Program-made: the position numbers and the translations under genes | NCBI GenBank assembly: GCA_965649825.1 | Contig: OZ287697.1 | Coordinates: 1,922,001-1,986,000, forward strand | Direction: 5' to 3' | Length of the DNA stretch: 64,000 nt | Source: Penicillus capitatus | Lineage: Eukaryota > Chlorophyta | Shown here: positions 45,252-55,201 of the stretch, one piece after another | How positions within the stretch are numbered: the stretch's first letter is position 1 | Layout of the letters: the number at the start of each line of letters is the position of its first letter | The notes under the pieces: model-generated | What the model was told of the DNA's origin: nothing | The model's input: only the letters and a program-made list of their open reading frames with translations | Database searches by the model: none

Positions 45252-45830
45252 CTAAGCACTCAAGGCTTCTTTTCCCGGACTCTTGCAAAACTGCTGCAGT
45301 TCACGGATTGCTTCAACTGTCTTTTGGTTGCCTTCGCCCATTGCATAGATCTCGTATGCGGTGTCTTGGAACGCATAAAGAACATCTGAGTCATCAAACT
45401 ACCACTCTTCAAGAGTGTCTTGGCTTCTCCTTAGCTCTACGGGTTTCTCGACGGCCGTTCCGCGCACAACCTCTCTCGAGCTCCAAGTTGCCAACAGCTT
45501 TATTTCTTGGATGACTCTGTATATCAGAGCTTTTTGCTCACTCTTTTGTTTGAACCCATGTTGCTTTTGCGCCACCACATTGCATACGTTCCGAAGGGTT
45601 CACACCTTGCCTCTTCTCTGAGTACCGATTCTCTTGCTGCCATCGGATTTCGGAGCTAACGTACCACTCTCTTCGCTTCACGTCCACATTGTCAACAGCG
45701 TTTTGGGCTTCTTTGTATGCAGTCTTGCGGAATTCGGCACCGCTGTCACATCGGAAGCCGGCAGCGTGTCCGGTCCGCGGTGTCAGAACCGTTACCGCAC
45801 ACCCGTCAGGTAGTGTGATGCGTAAAAACG
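45252..45830 (-). CDS. Putative spliced gene, product unknown
   Basis: Not recognised. Minus-strand exon-like segments read TPRTGHAAGFRCDSGAEF, KTAYKEAQNAVDNVDVKRREW, EQKALIYRVIQEIKLLATW and, after a 43-nt GT-AG intron in phase 0, FDDSDVLYAFQDTAYEIY and NQKTVEAIRELQQFCKSPGKEA, ending TAG at 45252-45254. The start and one internal junction are unresolved. The composition suggests a fast-evolving helical protein. Confidence 0.35.
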
Positions 45831-47999
45831 AACGTGAGGTAGAAAACAGAGTTTGTTGCAGAATACGAATTGTGTTTGCAAAACATCGTATTTATACTAC
45901 CCAGCATGACGTTATGATGCCGTCATGCCTCTTGTAATGATGTGACCGGTGTTTCTTCCTTTCTTCTTCCCGCTTCATCTTCAGGTCCACGACAGTAGTG
46001 TTGAAAGAAATAGCAACCCAAGAATGGCTACTGTAAGGGTGCCCCCTGTCGCCTCGGGTCTTCTGGCGAGAGGACGCTGCTGTCGCGCCAACTGTCCCTG
46101 TGGCACCACGCCAGCAGAACAATCACTAGCGAACGTATGACGAGAGGCGTGAGGAGAGGCTTACATAATGACGTGACAGACCAATGACCGGGGTATTAAA
46201 GGCGAGAACTGTTCTGTCGTATCGTCCAGCTATGTAAATAGCATTGCGAACGAGTTTCGCTGCGCGACTCGCCATCCGGCCCGGACTCGGCCGCCCGATC
46301 GACGTTCACAGAACCATCAGATATCCAGCGCAACATCTTGGAGGACTCAAATACCGGAAGCCATAGCAAACTCATCCACATCACATGCAAAGCACATCTC
46401 AACAACCGGGTCTGTGACTTATGGCATACAGGTCCCAAAGGAAAGGCGCTCAAACAAACTTGCCGGAGGCCCAAATGGAACGAACTTGGTTGATTCACTT
46501 CTCAAGATAGAACACCACCAGATTGAGCCGATTTCTCTCTGGCCACTTCCCGACACGTGACTACTTATTATGCTTTCATTGCCCGGATGCGGATCAGTCA
46601 AATTAATGTCGGCATGGTGGATGCCACGTGGACGAGACTCGGGACCCATCTTAAGCTGTCCACTGACGGGTATGCATGAACGGTTCTGGCCGCGCGGACC
46701 GGACAGGCTGTCCGCTTCCTGACGTGACAGGAGTCCGCGTGGGCCAAGGGTATTTATGTGACAGGCCGCACCATGCTGTAGTCTTTGCATCGACTCAGCA
46801 TCGTCTCTTCCGACTTCTTATACGCATCGGCGCGTTCGCGTCGCGCCAGTTGTCTGCGTATCCCCGACATCCACACCTGTCCCTCGCTTCGCAATGTGCA
46901 TCTTCTGTCCGATCAGGACTTTCCAACAACTCTGTCGATCTGTTATCTGTCTCGATTCGATGCTTTTCTCGCATCTCTTAATCCGACATAATCTCACTCT
47001 CTTGGCCAGCGAACAGAGAACCATGGGACATACCTAAGTGTGAACTCCCATGAGAGACCCCCACATAATAATAATGAAACCGAAGGAAGGTTTGCCGTCG
47101 TGCGAGAAAAGTGGCTTCATATTTGGCGAAGTTCTCTCTCGTGAGCTTTGGTCTTTTACTAAGACTGCCCAGACGCTTTATCGCCACATCCACCAGTTGC
47201 ACCGCCGCCGTCAACCGCAGGACGCACATAGAAAAGTGATCTGCACAGAGCCATGGCGTTGTTCTCTTTGAGAAGCTTTCCTCGAGAGAGTGGAATAGGC
47301 ATCAAGGATCAGGTGCTTCAAAATGTCTGTTTCTTCGTCGAAGCAGATCGATGATTAGACTGCGTCAGTAAGGGATCATAAGACGCTCGCTTTAAGTGTT
47401 TGAAGATAGTTGAACAGTCACACTGCATGACAAACGAGAGATTCACCCTTTCCATTTTGAAAACAGAAGTGCACTCAATCTCACATCTTTTTTCTTCTGT
47501 GAGCAATCGTCCCCTTCGCTAAATTTCAGTGCAGCTGAATCGTATTGTCACGTGAGAGGGATGCAGTTCACCGATAGCAACGGTGTATTTCTCGATTGGG
47601 AACAGCGAACCCGTTGTCACATGCATATCGGTCTCGCCGTTGTTGTACTGATGTGACAGGTATGGTGCGATCGCGAACAGCAGAGGAGGATGCGTTGTGA
47701 GGAAATGACGTAGAGCTAAGTTCGCGTCTTGAGGACGTGGTCTTCAAAGGTCCACTGATAGACAGAGCTGCGTAGCGGGCTTATTTGTTAAGGCGAGACA
47801 TTTCCGGTAGACACAACTAACTTCTGCAAGAAAAAGTGGCCAATCAGAAGCCGCAAAAGTGCGACTGTACATTCTGTGCAAAGATATGGGAGTATGTAAA
47901 AGGAACATACCCTCCGGCTGAATGTTGTATTCGTGCTTGTGTTCATTGTCTCCTCGTAGCTTCGAAAGGCCAAATCTTATTACTGCCTTCAAAACGAAG
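45831..47999. other. Gene-poor stretch, unresolved
   Basis: The longest gene-poor stretch of the window (~2.2 kb). It carries TGATGTGAC at 45938-45946 and 47650-47658, and related TGACGTGACAG forms near 46165 and 46714. A minus-strand frame near 46.98-47.23 kb (VAIKRLGSLSKRPKLTRENFAKY) might be an exon. No protein family, tRNA or rRNA was recognised. Non-coding genes or fast-evolving short-exon genes are possible. Confidence 0.35.
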
Positions 48000-48794
48000 A
48001 TGTACGGCATGTGTCCCTACAACACGGGTTCCTTCAACGCGCAGAAGCCAACTCCGGGCTGGTTCAACGTGGATCCCGTCAATCCGGCGATGGAAATCAA
48101 CACGGAGATAACGGAGATGCCACCACCTGGACGGTTCGGAGTAAAACCCCGCAGGCCGAAGACGAAACCAGTTGAAGACCCGTGGAAGGAATTCCTTTCT
48201 CCGAAAGCGAAAGATTTGCGTCTTCAGATTCTTCACAAAGGGCAGATGAAGGCATTTCGCAAAGACCGAGATAGACAGCTACGGAACGGCGTCAGGCGTC
48301 GAAACCATCGCATTCGGCGCTCCCGGCCGTTTCGATATGTCGCCCCTCGAGAAACGCTAGCAAGCATTGCGAGCTGTATTTCAAAGAAAAGTATGGAGTA
48401 CGTCTACGACTTGGTAAAGGAGGCAGGAAGGCACTTTGCGAAACGCACATGGGAACGTGCCTGGGGAATGGAGGAAGCCATAGAGGAAGCCGACGACGCT
48501 GCCGACGGTGTGAGTGTGAGCGGCGACACAGAGTACTTCTCTGCCGCCTCACAGTTCTCTGCCGACGAGGAAGACGTCGTTTCGATGCACGGAGAACGCA
48601 TGGAGAGCGTGCAGGCAACGCCTCCGGTTGTGCCTTTTGAGCAAGTAGTTCGCAATGTTTTTCCTGGTCCGGTGCGTCGACCGGACCCACCACCTACTGT
48701 AGCAGACGTCTACAGCCATGATTCTATGCAGCAGGATAACGACGAGGCCTCGGCGACGGAAATTCATCGCCGCAAGAGATGTCGTTTCTTTTGA
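48000..48794 (+). CDS. Basic protein of unknown function
   Basis: Not recognised. A single open frame of 264 codons from the ATG at 48000. The Pro/Asn-rich N terminus (PYNTGSFNAQKPTPGWFNVDPVNP) leads to a very basic region (RKDRDRQLRNGVRRRNHRIRRSRPFRY), a helical segment (YVYDLVKEAGRHFAKRTWERAWG), an acidic stretch (EEAIEEADDAADG) and a C-terminal RRKRCRF. A Cys in the last residues and no signal peptide suggest a cytoskeletal or membrane-periphery protein, but there is no family match. Confidence 0.5.
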   Translation: MYGMCPYNTGSFNAQKPTPGWFNVDPVNPAMEINTEITEMPPPGRFGVKPRRPKTKPVEDPWKEFLSPKAKDLRLQILHKGQMKAFRKDRDRQLRNGVRRRNHRIRRSRPFRYVAPRETLASIASCISKKSMEYVYDLVKEAGRHFAKRTWERAWGMEEAIEEADDAADGVSVSGDTEYFSAASQFSADEEDVVSMHGERMESVQATPPVVPFEQVVRNVFPGPVRRPDPPPTVADVYSHDSMQQDNDEASATEIHRRKRCRFF

Positions 48795-49210
48795 ATCGTC
48801 AGACCAGTCGCACTTACCTCAATGACGGCTTCCGGCGCGAGGAAGATCTGCGTTGTTACTGGACTCCAAGAGAAGATCCTTCCTGTGTGAAGTCACGGCC
48901 ATGCACAAGGCCTTTCGTCTGAAAACAAGATGGGCATGCAAGCGATACAAGAGGCGCATGGTTGCTCTCGTAGCCATGTTTACACAGTTCGTCCCCCACG
49001 GGGCAGACGGCGTCGCTCTGGCAGCACGTCCTCTCCACGATGGAGTCGATCAAACTGGTGAGCATGTTATGACATGCACAGCCGTGCCCGCAGTCGAAAT
49101 TGGACGCCTATCGCTCGGGTAGCACGGCGCTTTTTCGGAGGCGTTGGGTGTGCAACAGGCTTTGATGTCGACTAGCTATCGACTTTGACAGAGTATCCTG
49201 TTGGACGACC
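48795..49210. other. No confident gene
   Basis: A minus-strand frame has several Cys residues (CPVGDELCKHGY…LACPSCF) but no start, stop or splice context to support it. Confidence 0.3.
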
Positions 49211-49744
49211 TCAATGTTCTGCTTTCAACTTGTCAATAAATCGTTTCATATGAAGCTCGAGTCGTTCGTTCTCGAATCCCCAAGGCCATGTACAAACATG
49301 CTGTGTAAACGAAAGGTGTTTGCAGCTGGGTGTGTGTTCACGGCGCGCGTTAGCGTTTTTGACCTCCGCACGGGAACACGGGTGTCGATAGTCGATCAAC
49401 TCTGGGAGAGACGCAGGGGTCGTCGGTCGCAATTCGAGACAGCTTCAACATCGTGCTCCGTGCGATTTCTTTGAAGACGCCGCTCTCTCTTTTCTCGAAC
49501 GCCGGATAGTCGCTCGCGTCGCTCAACGTACTCGTCTGCTTTGAACTTAAATTTAGATACCCCACGCTGCATTGCTTCCCCTTGCGTACTGCCCGACGAG
49601 TCCGCAATTTGCGGAGAGGTGATTCAATCGCATCACAGCTCCGGAAGCGGAAGGCTTCCAGAGAATGAACGAGAGCATCCACGAGTGCATCGCAGATTCG
49701 TCAGATTTCTTACCGTCCTTACGGCTTTTGGTACTGAATAGCAT
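49211..49744 (-). CDS. Putative spliced gene, product unknown
   Basis: Not recognised. Segments with coding character: ALVHSLEAFRFRSCDAIES, DYPAFEKRESGVFKEIARSTMLKLSR and a last exon ending HMKRFIDKLKAEH before the stop at 49211. The frame change near 49.30-49.39 kb implies an intron (acceptor TTTACACAG) whose donor I could not place. The 5' end is uncertain. Confidence 0.35.
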
Positions 49745-49994
49745 ACCACCGTCTGTGTTTGTCCCTTTGAGTGACCCCGTGTGATTCGGCGCGGCATGAT
49801 CGGAGCGGTCGGTGTTTGTGTTTTGATAGAGACGTTACATCATCACGATGACGGAAGCGGATTCAAAGCGATGTCAACATTCTTCACCAGCCAACCAACC
49901 GCCCAACCACGCACAAAGATCCATCCTTATTGTCCCGCATCCTCATGGCTCCTTGCGAAAATGAACATGACCGTCACTGTCATCGGCATTCTCT

Positions 49995-51907
49995 TCAACG
50001 AATAAACGTTCTTCCCCAGCAGCTTCTCGAAGTCGACGCCTCTAGATTTGGATTGTCTTGTGTCAGTGCCTGGCATCGATGAAACTCGTCTGGATTGTCC
50101 GGAAACAGACGTTGCAAAACTTGATGGATAAACGGCAATGTTAGGCGCGGATTGCGCTGGGTTAGGCTGGTGAAAGACTCAGTCAGTAGTATCTTGCAAA
50201 GACGTTTGAAGGCAATCTGCTCACAGACCTTGCGCAGTTCGTCATTATTTCTCTCATCTGCCACTTCCAAAAGTGGTGCCAAAGTGTCTTCATCCGTCAA
50301 CTTCTCAAACATTACGACGCACTCTTGCACCAGTCCCTTAACGTTGTACTTGTCGGCGGCCTTGAACAGATCGATGACCACTTGATGATTGTCGGGAACG
50401 GTCTCCAGCACGCCATACATATACTGCAGGAACAGAATCATTGTGTCCTGGGACACATCTTCGATCACCACTTCCCTGGTTTCCATTTCTTGCATCGTGC
50501 AATTCCACATGCGTTCAAAGACAGACGAATGCGTGGCCAAAACGTGACAGTGAGCTGGGAATTTCTTGTCTTCCACAATAAGTGTCACATCGGACAGGTA
50601 AGAACTATTGTACAACTTGCGATAGATGGCTAGAATATTCGCTTTCCCGGTCGGGGATCGGGGTTCTGGGGGCTTTCTATACTCCAGTATCTCAACGTCC
50701 GTACACATGGTATCGAAGGAGAGCGGGATAGGTTCGTAGTCAGGAATATCGACCCTACCGCCTACCACAATCATGCGATCTCCGATACCGATGGCCGTGT
50801 GCCATTCACGTGCAGAGGGAGGTTCACCTTCGGCCATGAGAATACTCCAACGGTGCTCCTCTAGATCAAAAATAAACGTCTGATCTGAAACATTGAATTT
50901 TGACATATTTGGACGACGACCGCCGTGAATAATCCACTTTGATCCAACAACGGCAGATGATGCATGAATTCTGTACGGTGGGGCATTGCCCTCTAATTTC
51001 ACATCGTGCCATTTCCAGTCATTCAAATCCAATCGATAGATCTAGACACAAACACCATGCCTCGTTGATGTGACAGGTGAAGAAGGCAGAGGTCAGTCAC
51101 ACTTCAACAGATGGTTCTTCTGAGATGCGACGAGACGAGCCGTACGAATAGAGTGAGTCTTTCCAAAGACATGCTCCTCCAAAGTTCCATGTCGATTTCA
51201 ATTTATTGGGTGGTCTTGTTTTGTGCTTGGTCCATTGACGGGCTTCAAAGTCAAATTGATAAATCCGATCCATATAGGTACCGCCCGTTACCAACAAGAC
51301 CTTGCCATAAACAAAGCAGCTGATGTTTCGTCGCATCTGTGTTTCGCACGGAGGCTCTCCGAGCGTCGCTCTCTCCACCCATCGATAGCGTTGCAGATCA
51401 CAGCAATAAACATTCCTCATGTTATGATTTCTGGGACCCGGAAAGACCCACAGCTCACCGTTGTAAACCACGGCGTAACATCCCGCTGTAAATATCTGCG
51501 GCATTGGGCCGTGGTAAGAAACGGTCTGAAAGCCTTCGTTACTGCCTGTGTCCCATTTCCATAGCACCATGTGTTCATTGCGCTCTTCGTCCATCCCTAC
51601 GACACGCGTTGGAAGTGTAGAGCCATTCGGAGGTCTCTCTACCACCGAAGGCGTAGATGGCATCCTTGTGTGCGACCATCGAGGCGCCTGCCGTGACGAT
51701 TTCTGCATGAAGTGTTGACTGGCCTTTGTTCCATTTCCACTCGCATATCTCTTCCGTCAGCGCTTTTTGCAGACGCTGTGACAGTTCTTCACGCGTCCCG
51801 ACGGACGGCAGGCCACGATTGGCGAGAAGGAGTTCGATGTCTTCAGGCTTGAAACGCTCAACGACTGCCGAAATAAGGGCAGGTCCATTGCCGACCATAA
51901 TCGTCAT
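49995..51907 (-). CDS. SAP-Kelch-BTB protein
   Basis: A SAP motif (FKPEDIELLLANRGLPSVGTREELSQRL), which in other proteins binds A/T-rich DNA, lies right after the ATG at 51907. Kelch-type β-propeller repeats follow: GASMVAHKDAIYAFGG, YAVVYNGELWVFPG, SCFVYGKVLLVTGG, HASSAVVGSKWIIHGG and HTAIGIGDRMIVVGG. The C-terminal BTB domain (LSDVTLIVEDKKFPAHCHVLATHSSVFERMW…LFLQYMYG) has part of a BACK-like helical region, as in Cullin-3 adaptors. Two introns were placed: 46 nt ending GTCGTAG (~51.6 kb) and one ending GTGTCTAG (~51.04-51.10 kb), which contains TGATGTGAC on the opposite strand (51066-51074). Confidence 0.88.
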
Positions 51908-51966
51908 CACCGCGAAACTTAGAGACGCAGAAACGAAATGTGTGCAGTCGATGCTCGCCAACACAT

Positions 51967-51974
51967 GTCACATC
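51967..51974 (-). promoter_or_regulatory. GATGTGAC core upstream of the SAP-Kelch-BTB gene
   Basis: GTCACATC on the plus strand, i.e. GATGTGAC on the minus strand, 60 bp upstream of the ATG at 51907. It is an 8-of-9 match to the recurrent motif. Confidence 0.35.
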
Positions 51975-52010
51975 TTCATTAAACAACAACACACTTGCCA
52001 TCACATCGAC

Positions 52011-53205
52011 TCATCCCGACGATGGGGATGATGACAGTGTCAGGATCTCACATCCATCTGGAGTGATGAGAATCGTATGTTCGTTTTGGGCAGAGAGCGA
52101 GCCGTCGACAGCAACGACGGTCCAACCATCATCCCATACGCGATGCGCTGGGTCACCTTCTATGAATATGGGCTCGATGGTGAAGGTCTGATGCAGTTGC
52201 ATCTTCCCGGAAATTCGATTGCGATGGTGATACATATAGGGCGCTGCATGGAACTGACGTCCGACACCATGTCCCACGAAATCTTTAACGATTTTGTATC
52301 CAGTCTCCTCTGCCACGTCGGCAATTTTGCCACCAACGAGTTGATACGGCACACCGGGGCCGCATAGAGAGATCGCTTCACTCAATGCGCGTCGATTGGC
52401 CTCGACAAGACGTTTTGCACTCTCACTCACATTACCTATTCTCACACATTTGATGTGGAGAGAACGTAGGGAGTTTAGGAAGAGATACCGATGAATACCA
52501 TACGGGATGTATCACCATGATAGCTATCGAGGTAAACCGTGACATCGATATTGAGCACATCACCGTCGCGCAGAACTCTGGAATCCGGAATCCCATGGCA
52601 GATGCACTCATTGACAGAAGTGCAGACGCTTTTGGGAAAACGTCCGTAGTTAAGGGGAGAAGGATAGGCACCACGATCCACGATCATCTGATGCACCTGC
52701 TCATCAATCGCATCGGTCGCGATGCCAGGTTTGGCCAAAGAGACGGCGAAGTCCAGCACTTCGGCTGCCAGCTTCCCGGAAGCTCTCATCTTTGCAACTC
52801 CCTACACAATGAACTGCGCTTTTGATGTGACCCGTGTGATCGATCACCTCAGGTCGATGGATTTCAGGATCGTTGCAAAACTTGGGCAAGATTCCGGAGT
52901 CGGCATAAATGGGTCGGGCGATATGCGCAGGCACCGATCGTCGGGGCGACACTGTTTGTGGCTTCAACCGTTCTCTGTCATCTTTTCTCCTTCACACAGG
53001 ACGCCATGAATGACGGAAAAGCATATCGCGAGTCAAACTCTTCTCTCAGCTTCTGCAGTTCCGAGAGGGCTCGGCCGGCCGACACGGGTCGGATGTGAGG
53101 GTTCGTTCGTTCGTGTGTCTTTAAACAACGTCGCGTGGACGTTTGTGTAAAATCGAAGGAAGAGAGATGTCTCATGGCGCTGTGCCTGATCAATCGAGCG
53201 GCCAT
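52011..53205 (-). CDS. Organellar methionine aminopeptidase type I (MAP1B/D-like)
   Basis: Removes N-terminal Met. The leader (AARLIRHSAMRHLSSF) is organelle-targeting in type. After a 62-nt intron ending GATGACAG: RLKPQTVSPRRSVPAHIARPIYADSG, a run matching plant organellar MAP1. The catalytic fold follows: CTSVNECICHGIPDSR (conserved His), NIDVTVYLDSYHGDTSR (metal-binding Asp residues), VGHGVGRQFHAAP (metal His), FTIEPIF (Glu) and AQNEHTILIT (Glu). Two further introns of 46 and 53 nt join EIHRPE to GVAKMRASG and MVFIG to NVSESAK. The ATG at 53205 is 41 bp from the divergent RRM gene. Confidence 0.93.
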
Positions 53206-53246
53206 CAAACCTTCGCGGCCTCGTTGCGTCACATCATTGTCGGACG
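53206..53246. promoter_or_regulatory. 41-bp divergent promoter with central TGATGTGAC
   Basis: The ATGs of MetAP1 (minus, 53205) and the CFIm68-like gene (plus, 53247) are 41 bp apart, with TGATGTGAC on the minus strand at 53228-53236. There is no room for conventional separate core promoters. Confidence 0.5.
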
Positions 53247-54204
53247 ATGAACGATTTCCCGCACGGGCTCGGCGACGAAGAGGCGTCTGAGGCATTCGGC
53301 AGCGGTTTCGTTCCATCGTCGGAACCACCCGCCGCCGAATCGTCCACAAAGAATGAGACGAACTCGACGGGTCCAAAGCCAGACGCCGCAAACGATGCGC
53401 CAGTGACAAATGCGTCCGAACACGGGACCGCTGAACGCACAGGCTCGTCCGTCTATATCGCCAATCTACAGTGGTGGACAACGGATGCCGATGTCGAGCG
53501 TCTCTGTTCGACTTACGGACCGGTTGTCAACATCAACTTCTTGGCGGAGAGATCGAACGGTAAGTCCAAAGGTGTGGCGTTGGTCGAATTTGCGGATAGC
53601 CATGCGGCCGCGCGGTGCAAAGAGGGACTCTCAGGGTGAGGCACATCCACAGGAGAACCCTGTACAAGGCTTGTGCCATATGTCATCGATCTAGATACAA
53701 TATTCATGGCAAGGCATGTGTGGTGACATTTCCGAGCCAATCGATGCCGAGAGGATACGGAGCTGGAAGTCGTTACGGATATGGGCACTACTACGAAAGA
53801 GGACGGTCGTTGGAAGGTCGAGGAAGAGGACGACATGGACGGGGATATGGACACGGAGGATATGATACACGACCAGGAATGGGAATGCATATGATGGGAG
53901 ACATGCCAGGTTACATGCATGAAGTTGGAATGATGGACATGCCACCAGATGTCATGCCTCCTATGGAAGGACACATGGGACAACACGGACCCAGTTACGT
54001 CCCGCCTCCTCCTTATCCCATTCCAGGTGCAACCGTTGCAATGTTGAACGTGTGTGAGTCGGCGTCGGGTGAGGTGGAGGGGGATATATGCACGAGGATC
54101 ACTACGATCAGAATCCTTACTATCGACGGGGAGGAGGTGAGAGATGGGATCATGGAATGGGACAGGATGATATGTCACAGAAACGACAACGGCCATCGTC
54201 TTGA
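53247..54204 (+). CDS. RRM protein similar to cleavage factor CFIm68 (CPSF6/7)
   Basis: An acidic N terminus is followed by one RRM: VYIANLQWWTTDADVERLC (RNP2 with the WWTTDxD signature of CPSF6/7), NGKSKGVALVEFADSHAAA (RNP1) and, after an intron, YNIHGKACVVTFPSQ. The C terminus is rich in Gly, Arg, Tyr and Met (GRGRGRHGRGYGHGGY; MGMHMMGDMPGYMHE), then PPPPYPIPG and YYRRGGGERW, consistent with an RNA-processing factor. A second intron ends GGTGGAG. It is shorter than animal CPSF6, and the charged RS/RD tail is reduced. Confidence 0.72.
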
Positions 54205-55201
54205 GGTTTGCTAGGTCTAGAGATTGTTCCATCTCTGGATCTGCGACATAGAGTGCGTTCACACGATCATCATTTTAAAGGGATTATTGTGGCAGTGCAT
54301 AACGCATATCAGCCACGTGAACGAGGACAACACGTTTTTAATGTCTCGTTTCAGTGTAAGATGTACGGATCATATCATTGGTGTCCGAAAACAGTCTGGT
54401 CAGTTGTGGAAGGAGACCAGACTACCTCACGGGCAACCCCGGGCGGGGCGATCTTTAATGGCATGACGAGTAAAACTGGTTCAGAGGGAGCTATGACTGG
54501 GGGCTTGACGGCAGGACGGGGCGGCGTTTGTCGACTTTTCGATCCGAAATTCAGTTACGATTTTGGCGTACGCTCAGTAACCAGTTTATCGCCGATGTAT
54601 TACCCATTGAAGTAGACGGATGCTCCATACAACTGACAGAAGCGGCATTCGGATCAGGTGGGTGGCAGGATTGGGTGTTTCGGCAGACCAAGTTATATTG
54701 TTCTGTCTAAGGCGGTGAAAGCCACGGAATCTTCAGAATGGCTTTTGCGAAACTCGCCAGAGAGCTAATTTTGATATGGCTGTTGGCCACGCGATGCATC
54801 TGGAGCTCGGAGAGATGATTTCTTAAAAGGACGCCACAGTTTTCGCAGAGACGTAGAGGTTAGCGGAAAGGGCGGTCCTCTAGAAATTCGTATTCATAGC
54901 GAATCAAGTATCTTTCCTCGGGAGTGGTCATGGCTCGAAGGAGGTCTCTAGACTGAACATCTTGATCGACTTTGAGGGTGCCCAGGTTAGAACGGAGCTT
55001 TCATTTCCTCCTTTTTGATACTTGACTTTTGGATTTCGCAACGCGTCGCGTCGCTTGCATATCCTGTAAGAAATCGGAATTCGAAGCTCTGCAGGTTGAA
55101 ATACAATGCAGATTTAAACATCTTGGCGCTATACGTTTCGTGCATGATTTGCACATTCATTGGAGTTTTCTTGAGATTGACGGGTCTACAAGACATCTGC
55201 C
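54205..55201. other. Intergenic, no supported gene
   Basis: About 1 kb with only short overlapping frames. No family, RNA gene or repeat recognised. Confidence 0.4.
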
